A DNA stretch of 64,000 bases, from positions 16,032 through 80,031 of the forward strand of contig DATNIY010000031.1 of the NCBI GenBank assembly GCA_035604195.1. Reading direction: 5' to 3'. Origin of the DNA: DATJLY01 sp035604195. GTDB lineage: Bacteria; Pseudomonadota; Alphaproteobacteria; ATCC43930; CGMCC-115725. The translations under genes and the position numbers were made by a program. Position 1 is the first letter of the stretch, and every line of letters starts with the position of its first letter. Positions 57,997 through 64,000 of this stretch are shown here, piece after piece. The notes beneath the pieces were generated by a model, which was not told the DNA's origin, ran no database searches, and worked only from the letters and a program-made list of their open reading frames with translations.

Positions 57997-58842
57997 ATGG
58001 TCGAGAGCGAGATTTATGAGGATGGGGCCGCGGCGGCGCTGCCGCGCCCGTCGCCGAGCCTCATGCTGGTCTTCTGGCTCTTGGGCAGCCTGCTGCTCGC
58101 GCTCGTGCTCTTGCCGCTCATCAGCCTGATTGCGACGCCCTCACTCGCGGATCTGATCAAGGCCGCGCGCGATAGCGAGGTTCGCAACGCTTTGTGGCTT
58201 TCGCTCGCGGGCGCGATGCTGACGGCGCTGGTCGCCGGCATCGTCGGCGTGCCGCTTGCCTATCTGTTGTCGCGCAGCCGCTTTCCCGGACGCGGCATCG
58301 TCGCCGCCATCGTCGACATCCCCATGAGCGTACCGCACACGGTGGCGGGCATCGCGCTGCTCATGGTCTTCGGCCGGCGCGGCATCATCGGCGCGCCGGC
58401 GGAGGCGCTGTTCGGCCTGCGCTTCTGGGCGACGCTCGCGGGCATCGTTGTCGCCATGCTGTTCGTCTCGGCGCCCTATACCGTCAACGCCGCGCGGCTG
58501 GGCTTCGAGGCGATCGACCCGCGGCTCGAGAAAGTGGCGCGCACCTTGGGCATGGGGCCGTGGCAGGTCTTTCTCCGCATCACCCTGCCGCTTGCCTGGC
58601 GCGGCGTCGCGACCGGGCTCACCCTCACCTTCGCCCGCGCCATCAGCGAATTCACCGCGGTCGCCATTCTCGTCTATTACCCCATGACCGCGCCGGTGCA
58701 GATCTACGAGCTGTTTCTGCGCTTCGGCCTCGACACGGCGGCCGCGGTGGCGGTGCTGCTCCTGGTGCTCGCGCTCGCGCTTTTCATCGTGTTCCGCCAG
58801 GTCGCCTATGGCCGCACGGCGCCGCTCGGGCCGGGAAGATGA
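57997..58842 (+). CDS. Molybdate/tungstate-type ABC transporter permease
   Basis: Permease of 281 residues with about six helices. The coupling segment EAIDPRLEKVARTLGMGPWQVFLRITLPLAWRGV (cited in part) has the EAA loop, and ARAISEFTAVAILVYYPMTAPVQIYE follows, as in ModB/WtpB. It begins 14 bp after the binding-protein stop and overlaps the ATPase gene by ATGA. Confidence 0.88.
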   Translation: MVESEIYEDGAAAALPRPSPSLMLVFWLLGSLLLALVLLPLISLIATPSLADLIKAARDSEVRNALWLSLAGAMLTALVAGIVGVPLAYLLSRSRFPGRGIVAAIVDIPMSVPHTVAGIALLMVFGRRGIIGAPAEALFGLRFWATLAGIVVAMLFVSAPYTVNAARLGFEAIDPRLEKVARTLGMGPWQVFLRITLPLAWRGVATGLTLTFARAISEFTAVAILVYYPMTAPVQIYELFLRFGLDTAAAVAVLLLVLALALFIVFRQVAYGRTAPLGPGR

Positions 58843-59909
58843 ATGCGCTCGCGCTCGAGGTCGCCGGGCTGTCGTTGCGGCTCGGCGCCTGTTGCTTGCG
58901 CGATGTCGATCTCGCGGCGGCGGGCGGCGAGATCCTGGTGCTGCTCGGCCCCAACGGCGCCGGCAAATCGGTCTTCCTCGAGACCATTGCGGGCTTTTAC
59001 CGGCCCGATGCCGGCCGCATCGCCATCGGCGGGCGCGACGTGACGGAATTGCCGCCGGAAGAGCGCCGCGTCGGCTTCCTCGTCCAGAATTTCGGCCTCT
59101 TCCCGCACCGCACGGTGGCGCAGAACGTGGCCCTGGGCGCGCGCTCGCGCCAGGACGAATCCCAAGTCGCGGCGCTGCTCCGCCGCTTCGACATCGCGCA
59201 TCTGGCGGAGCGCCGGCCGCTGCTCTTGAGCCCCGGCGAGAAGCAACGCGCCGCGCTGGCGCGCGCGCTCGCTAGCCGGCCCGATCTCTTTCTCTTCGAC
59301 GAGCCCTTCGCGGCGCTCGATGCCCAGACGCATGAGGCGTTGCGCGACGAGCTCGCACTGTTCCTGCGGCAGTCGGGAATTCCCGCGGTGTTCGTGACCC
59401 ACGATCACGGCGATGCGCTGGCCTTGGGCGACCGGCTCGCGGTCATGGCGGCCGGCACGATCGTGCAGCGGGGCGCGGCGGGCGAGGTGTTCGCGCGTCC
59501 GGCGAGCCGGTCGGTGGCGCATTTTCTCGGCGTCGAGAACATCCTCGACGGCCGGATCGTCGCCAATGGCGGAGACGGGTTGTTGCGCGTCGAAGTCGGG
59601 AGCAGCGTGCTCTCTTGCCGCTCGCCCGCGCCGGCGCAGAACGGCAAGGTCGCGCTCGCGATCCGCGCCGGCGATGTGCGGCTCAACGGCGCGGCCGCGC
59701 CCAAGGCCAATGGCGCGGACAATGTTCTGGCGGGGCGGATCACCGCGCTCAGGACCATCGGGCCGCTGTGCAAGCTGACGATCGATTGCGGCTTTCCCCT
59801 GACCGCCTATCTCCTCGCGCGCGAGGCCCAGGGTCTCGCGCCCGAAGCGCGGCTCGACGCCGCGATCGCGGTCGAGGCGGTTCACGTGCTGCCGGGCGGC
59901 GAGAGTTAG
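58839..59909 (+). CDS. Molybdate/tungstate-type ABC transporter ATP-binding protein
   Basis: ATPase of 356 residues. Walker A is GPNGAGKS at 37-44, Walker B LFLFDEPFAALDAQ, and the H-loop VTHDHGDAL. The signature reads LSPGEKQRAALARAL, a mild variant of LSGGQ seen in ModC-like proteins. The C-terminal 130 residues (about 230-356) form a TOBE/MOP-like domain (LAGRITALRTIGPLCKLTIDCG) that may bind oxyanion. Confidence 0.88.
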   Translation: MNALALEVAGLSLRLGACCLRDVDLAAAGGEILVLLGPNGAGKSVFLETIAGFYRPDAGRIAIGGRDVTELPPEERRVGFLVQNFGLFPHRTVAQNVALGARSRQDESQVAALLRRFDIAHLAERRPLLLSPGEKQRAALARALASRPDLFLFDEPFAALDAQTHEALRDELALFLRQSGIPAVFVTHDHGDALALGDRLAVMAAGTIVQRGAAGEVFARPASRSVAHFLGVENILDGRIVANGGDGLLRVEVGSSVLSCRSPAPAQNGKVALAIRAGDVRLNGAAAPKANGADNVLAGRITALRTIGPLCKLTIDCGFPLTAYLLAREAQGLAPEARLDAAIAVEAVHVLPGGES

Positions 59910-59911
59910 AG

Positions 59912-60637
59912 CTATCCGATCCGCAACAGTTGCGCGCGGTTGCGGTTGAGCCAGCGGCGCTGGCGCTCGGCGCCGGGGCAGAGCCGCTCGACGAGACGCC
60001 AGAAGCGCTTGCCGTGGTTCATATGCACGAGATGCGCGACTTCATGCGCGACGACATAGTCGAGCACCTCCTCGGGCGCGAGGATGAGCCGCCAGGAGAA
60101 GGCGAGGCTGCCGCTCGCGGCGCAGCTGCCCCAGCGCGTGCGCGTGTCGCGCACCGTGACGCGCAGGACCTTGCGCTCGATCGACTGCGCCATGCGCCGG
60201 GCGCGCGCCATGAGCTCGCGCTTCGCCTCCTCGCGCAGATGGTCGCGCACGCGGCGGGCAAGGTGCGCGGGATCGCCGGAGACATGGATCGTCTGGCCCT
60301 CGATCCACACCGCGCCGCGCCCGCGCGCGCCGGCGATGTGGCGGATCGCATGCGGCACGCCCAGCACCGGCACGAGCGCGCCGTCGACGAACGCAGTGCG
60401 CGGCGGCAATGCCCTGAGGCGCCGCTCGAGCCAGGCCCGATTGGCCTCGAGAAAGGCCAGGGCGCGCGCCAGCGAGCTGCGCGGCGGCAGCACCAGATCG
60501 ACGGCATCGCCGTGCGGATCGATGCGCAATGCGATGCGCCGCGCCCGCGGATGCGTACTGACGCGCACGGGGACGCTGCCGTCCATCAACGACAAGGACG
60601 GCTCGAGCGGCATGCGGAGCAGCGACGGGGCGGTCAC
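59912..60637 (-). CDS. YgjP-like zinc metallopeptidase (SprT/M48-type, DUF45)
   Basis: A 241-residue protein. The zinc site is HEVAHLVHMNH, with two His and Glu in HExxH and a third His after. The preceding RDTRTRWGSCAASGSLAFSWRLILAPEEVLDYVV segment (cited in part) is characteristic of the UPF/DUF45 group. Cellular role unknown. Start GTG 60637 is tentative; ATG 60613 is also in frame. Confidence 0.87.
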   Translation of the reverse strand: MTAPSLLRMPLEPSLSLMDGSVPVRVSTHPRARRIALRIDPHGDAVDLVLPPRSSLARALAFLEANRAWLERRLRALPPRTAFVDGALVPVLGVPHAIRHIAGARGRGAVWIEGQTIHVSGDPAHLARRVRDHLREEAKRELMARARRMAQSIERKVLRVTVRDTRTRWGSCAASGSLAFSWRLILAPEEVLDYVVAHEVAHLVHMNHGKRFWRLVERLCPGAERQRRWLNRNRAQLLRIG

Positions 60638-60647
60638 GCCCCGAAGC

Positions 60648-61739
60648 TTACTCCAATGCCGCTTCGGGGCAAGGCTGCTGCGTCGCGGCCTTCTCCTGCG
60701 CCAGCAGCTTCGCCTTGCGCGCCACGCCCCAGCGATAGCCGCCGAGGCTGCCATCCGCGCGCAGGACGCGGTGACAGGGAATGGCGAGCGCCACCGGATT
60801 GCGGGCGCAAGCATGGCCCACCGCGCGCGCCGCATTGGGCTTGCCGATGCGCTCGGCGATCGTGTGATAGGTCGCGGTCGTGCCATAGGGAATGCGCATC
60901 AGCTCGCGCCACACCCGCCATTGGAAGGCGCTCGCGCGCAGATCGAGCGGCAAATCGAGCGCGGGAAGCCTGCCCTCGAGATGCGCGACGATCGCCTTGA
61001 CCGAGCCCCCGAGTTCCTTGTCCTCGCGGCGAATCGAAGCGGCCGAGAATTCCTTGGCGAGCGCCGCGGCAAGGCGCTGATCGTCCTCGCCGAGCATCAC
61101 CGCGCAAAGCCCGCGCTCAGTGGCGGCGACGAGCAGCCGGCCCAAGGGCGAGGCGCTGATGGCGTAGCGGATCTCGGCGCCGGCGCCCGCCTTGCGATAT
61201 GTCGCGGGCGTCATGCCGAGCTGCGCATCGGCGCGCTCATAGAGCCGCGAGGACGAGCCATAACCCGCGGCATAGAGCGCATCGGCGACGCCGTTGCCTT
61301 CCTTGAGCCGCGCCTTGACGCGGGCGAGCCGCTGCGCATCGGCGTATTCGCGCGGGGAGATGCCGAGCGTGCGCTTGAAGAGGCGCTGGAGATGAAACGG
61401 GCTCGACCCCGCCGCCCGGCCGAGCACCGCGAGCGACGGCGCGGGCTCGCCATCCTCGAGCGCCCGGTCGATGACGGCGCAGGCGCGGCGCACCGTCGCG
61501 CTGGCGGGATCCGTTGAATTCTGCTGCGGCCGGCAGCGCTTGCACGGGCGATAGCCTGCCCGCTCCGCCGCCGCTGCGTTGTCGAAGAAAGCGACATTGG
61601 CCTGCTTCGGCCTTCGGCTCGGACAGGATGGACGGCAATAGACACCGGTGGTGCCGACGGCATAGACGAAGCGTCCATCGGCGGTGCGGTCGCGGCGGGC
61701 GACGGACTGCCAGAACCGTTCGAGATTTTCGCGCATCAT
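60648..61739 (-). CDS. ada: Ada: bifunctional DNA repair methyltransferase and transcription activator
   Basis: Adaptive-response protein of 363 residues. Zn-binding and methyl-accepting Cys35, Cys39, Cys66 and Cys69 form the N-Ada domain (YCRPSCPSRRPKQANV and CKRCRP). An AraC-type helix-turn-helix follows (about 95-185, SPFHLQRLFKRTLGISPREY). The C-terminal O6-methylguanine transferase has Cys322 in PCHRV. The start is ATG 61739 or the next codon (MMREN); upstream residues add nothing. Confidence 0.94.
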   Translation of the reverse strand: MMRENLERFWQSVARRDRTADGRFVYAVGTTGVYCRPSCPSRRPKQANVAFFDNAAAAERAGYRPCKRCRPQQNSTDPASATVRRACAVIDRALEDGEPAPSLAVLGRAAGSSPFHLQRLFKRTLGISPREYADAQRLARVKARLKEGNGVADALYAAGYGSSSRLYERADAQLGMTPATYRKAGAGAEIRYAISASPLGRLLVAATERGLCAVMLGEDDQRLAAALAKEFSAASIRREDKELGGSVKAIVAHLEGRLPALDLPLDLRASAFQWRVWRELMRIPYGTTATYHTIAERIGKPNAARAVGHACARNPVALAIPCHRVLRADGSLGGYRWGVARKAKLLAQEKAATQQPCPEAALE

Positions 61740-61806
61740 GATTCTCCTCTGCGCCAGAGATAGTGCAGAAGGCCGCCGCCCCGCCATCCGATCCTTGCGG
61801 CCGAAT

Positions 61807-63132
61807 TCATTCAGTTCGGTCGATCAAATGGAGGAAAGATCCCATGACCTTGCCGGCGATCCGGCCGGCGCTGCCAAGCGGCGCGCCGGCGCCGTCGCTC
61901 GCCGTGAAGAGCGCTTCGCCCGCGCCCTCTTGCGTGATCGTAGCATAATGGAACTCGTGGCCGCGGAAGCCCTGGCCGGCAAGGCCCAGCGGGCCCGAGG
62001 CCACAAGCCGCGCCGCGCGATAGCCCAAATGTAAGCGGCGTTCGGCGAAGCTCGCTTCGAGCGGCAGTAGCGCCGCCATCCTATGCCGCGCGCCGCTCGC
62101 ATCGACGAGCCCCTGCCCCAGCACCATGTAGCCGCCGCATTCGCCATAGATCACGGCGCCCCGCGCCGCCGCCGCGCGCACGCCGCCAAGAAAGCGCGCA
62201 TTGGCGGCGAGGCGCTGGGCATGCAGCTCGGGATAGCCGCCGGGGAGATAGACCGCATCGGCATCGCTCGCCGGCGCCTCGTCGCCGAGCGGCGAGAACA
62301 GGCACAGCTCCGCGCCGGCGGCGCGCCAGCCGGCGAGCACGGACTCATAGGCAAACGCGAAGGCGGGGTCGCGCGCCACCGCGATGCGCTGGCCGAGCGG
62401 CGCCAGCAGCGGCGTTGCCGGCGCAGGCGCGAGAATCGTCGGCTGCGCCAGCGCCAACACTGCCGCGACATCGAGGTGGCGCTCGATGAGCGCGGCGGCA
62501 CGATCGAGAATGTCTTCGAGCGAAGCGTGCTCCTCGGCCTGGATCAATCCCAAATGCCGCGACGGCAGCGCCAATCCGGGATCGCGCGGCAAGGCGCCCA
62601 GGATCTTCAGCGCCGGCAATTCCGCCATGACGGCGGCAGCGAGCAGGTCGCGATGTCCGGCGCTGCCGATGCGATTGAAGATAAGACCCGCGAGCGCGAG
62701 CTCCCATCGGTGCCGCGCAAATCCCGCGACCAGCGCAGCGACCGAAGCGCCCATGCCCGCGGCATCGACCACCAGAACGACGGGCCAGCGGGTGATGCGC
62801 GCGAGCTCGGCGGTCGAGCCTTGGCCGGCGGCGCCGATGCCGTCGAAGAGTCCCATCGTCCCTTCGCACAGCACGATCTCGGCGCCCGCGGCGTTGGCGC
62901 CGGCCGCCAGGCTCGCGCGCCGCATCGCCCAAACGTCGAGGGTGCGGCAGGGCGATCCCGCGGCCGCGGCGAGAAAGGCGGCGTCGATGTAATCGGGTCC
63001 GGCCTTGGCCGCGGCGACGCCAAGTCCGCGGCGCTTCAAGGCGCGCAGCAGGCCGAGCGTGACGATGGTCTTGCCGCTGCCGGAATGCGGCGCGGCGAGG
63101 ATCAGCCCGCGCGGCGGCGAGCCCTCGCTCAC
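61807..63132 (-). CDS. cobB: Cobyrinate a,c-diamide synthase CobB
   Basis: Glutamine-dependent amidase of 441 residues that amidates cobyrinic (or hydrogenobyrinic) acid carboxyl groups a and c. The N-terminal synthetase has a P-loop AAPHSGSGKT at 13-22 and PDYIDAAF. The C-terminal triad glutaminase shows YGECGGYMVLG with the catalytic Cys near residue 331, and GHEFHYA. The neighbouring CobA-type gene fits a cobalamin cluster, interrupted by the SCO gene. Confidence 0.95.
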   Translation of the reverse strand: MSEGSPPRGLILAAPHSGSGKTIVTLGLLRALKRRGLGVAAAKAGPDYIDAAFLAAAAGSPCRTLDVWAMRRASLAAGANAAGAEIVLCEGTMGLFDGIGAAGQGSTAELARITRWPVVLVVDAAGMGASVAALVAGFARHRWELALAGLIFNRIGSAGHRDLLAAAVMAELPALKILGALPRDPGLALPSRHLGLIQAEEHASLEDILDRAAALIERHLDVAAVLALAQPTILAPAPATPLLAPLGQRIAVARDPAFAFAYESVLAGWRAAGAELCLFSPLGDEAPASDADAVYLPGGYPELHAQRLAANARFLGGVRAAAARGAVIYGECGGYMVLGQGLVDASGARHRMAALLPLEASFAERRLHLGYRAARLVASGPLGLAGQGFRGHEFHYATITQEGAGEALFTASDGAGAPLGSAGRIAGKVMGSFLHLIDRTE

Positions 63133-63734
63133 AAGCGGCGCTTCAACTCGTTCGCCATGGCCGTGGGCGTGGCGCCCGGGGCGAAGGAAGTGAGGAAGCG
63201 GCCGTCGCGGCCCATGACATAGATCAGCGAGGTGTGATCCATGAGATAATCATCCTTGCCGCTGCCGGGCTCCTCGACCTTCTGATAATAGACGCGATAT
63301 TCCTTGGCGACGGCGGCGGTCTCTTCCGGCGTGCCGCTGAGCGCCAGGAGCTTCGGCGTGAAGTTCGAGGCATATTGCTTCATCTGCGGCACCCGGTCGC
63401 GCTCGGGATCGATCGTGATGAAGATCGGCTGAACCTGGTCGGCCGCCGGGCCCAGCAGGTCCATGGTGTTGGTGATGGCCATCAGCGTCGTCGGACAGGC
63501 ATCGGGACAGAAGACATAGCCGAAATAGACGAGCATCAGCTTGCCGTGAAAATCGCTGGCATGGCGCACCGCGCCGAACTGGTCGGTCAAGGTGAACGGC
63601 CCGCCGACCCTGAGGCCGGTCGGCGCGGTGCCACCGTCCATGCCGACCCACCAATAGTCGAAGGCGAGCGCCCCGGCGAGAAAGACGAAGGCCAGGAAAA
63701 AAACGATGACGCCGCGTCGGACGACGGGGGACAT
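63129..63734 (-). CDS. SCO family copper-binding thioredoxin-like protein
   Basis: A 201-residue protein anchored by one N-terminal helix (about 8-27) with a periplasmic thioredoxin fold. Cys76 and Cys80 (CPDACP) and His167 (DHTSL) are the copper ligands typical of SCO1/SenC, used to build the CuA site of cytochrome c oxidase. Its stop overlaps the cobB start (63129-63132), an odd pairing with a cobalamin gene. Confidence 0.93.
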   Translation of the reverse strand: MSPVVRRGVIVFFLAFVFLAGALAFDYWWVGMDGGTAPTGLRVGGPFTLTDQFGAVRHASDFHGKLMLVYFGYVFCPDACPTTLMAITNTMDLLGPAADQVQPIFITIDPERDRVPQMKQYASNFTPKLLALSGTPEETAAVAKEYRVYYQKVEEPGSGKDDYLMDHTSLIYVMGRDGRFLTSFAPGATPTAMANELKRRL

Positions 63735-63815
63735 GCGGGAATCACCAAGCGATCTCTCCGGCTCATATAGGCCAGGCCGCCCGGCGATGCCAGGGTCGCT
63801 GCCGCCGCGGGCGCC

Positions 63816-64000
63816 TCAGCGCAGCGCGTCGGGCGCGAGGAGAGCGGCGAAGCGCACAACCGGGCCGACAACGACGATGGCCGGCGGCTCGATCGCGGCG
63901 GCTGCGGCGCCGGCGCGGCCGAGCGCGGTCACGAGCACGCGCTGCGCCGGCGTCGTCGCCTTGCTGATGATCGCCACCGGCTCGGCGGCGTCGCGGCCCG
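63816..64000 (-). CDS. cobA: Uroporphyrinogen-III C-methyltransferase, 3' end (CobA/CysG-type), runs off the right edge
   Basis: Only the last 61 codons are visible, ending LLAPDALR and TGA at 63816-63818. The tail GRDAAEPVAIISKATTPAQR, RVLVTALGRAG and IEPPAIVVVGPVVR is the conserved end of SUMT enzymes, which make precorrin-2. The placement beside cobB supports cobalamin synthesis rather than sirohaem alone. Confidence 0.8.
   Translation of the reverse strand, partial: GRDAAEPVAIISKATTPAQRVLVTALGRAGAAAAAIEPPAIVVVGPVVRFAALLAPDALR

Overview
This 64 kb window is high-GC chromosomal DNA from an alphaproteobacterium. I infer a Rhodospirillales-like or related lineage from the core gene order and protein styles; no rRNA or tRNA gene is present to fix the taxonomy. 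Almost all of it is dense housekeeping DNA with many 4-bp ATGA overlaps. I saw no CRISPR array, transposase or complete prophage.

Layout. 1-705: 5' part of an SLC13/ArsB-type anion permease (minus). 832-2817: class A penicillin-binding protein. 2830-6533 (minus): membrane protein, 3-hydroxybutyrate dehydrogenase, acetoacetate decarboxylase and patatin-like lipase, a ketone-body/PHB module. 6708-8655: DUF3445 haem-type N-demethylase and a Rieske oxygenase. 8825-9183: two tiny overlapping ORFs. 9190-14817 (minus): phoR-pstC-pstA-pstB-phoU-phoB without pstS. 14823-17096: malic enzyme MaeB (minus). 17036-19622: a cassette of two transglutaminase genes between imperfect direct repeats that carry the 5' ends of both flanking genes. 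19416-21590: large EF-hand-like membrane protein. 21594-28744: stress-type membrane protein, mutS, ClpP-like membrane protein, glnD. 28775-31509: secreted molybdenum hydroxylase subunits. 31635-33253: MFS transporter and a DUF1330 protein. 33267-36426: dnaK-dnaJ. 36649-39489: glycosyltransferase and an orphan PAS histidine kinase. 39499-41146: hrcA-grpE. 41251-48986: rph-rdgB-hemW, an LpoA-like lipoprotein, rsmI-yraN, BON lipoprotein, SirB1 protein, gshB. 48987-50295: a small gene-poor accessory patch with an RWT-motif protein and gene remnants. 50296-56980: bactofilin, PfkB kinase, typA, Fno-like oxidoreductase, cyclophilin, AmpG-like permease, monooxygenase-fold protein. 57005-59909: molybdate/tungstate-type ABC importer. 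59912-64000 (minus): YgjP-like protease, Ada, CobB, SCO protein and the 3' end of a CobA-type methyltransferase.

Functional links. Phosphate sensing and uptake (phoR to phoB), nitrogen control (glnD), heat-shock control and chaperones (hrcA, grpE, dnaK, dnaJ), cell-wall synthesis and recycling (PBP, LpoA-like, AmpG-like) and cobalamin synthesis (cobB, cobA) are all represented. The oxyanion importer could supply molybdenum to the secreted hydroxylase; this is an inference. The least ordinary regions are the repeat-bracketed transglutaminase cassette, the 724-residue EF-hand-like protein, the DUF3445/Rieske pair and the accessory patch after gshB.
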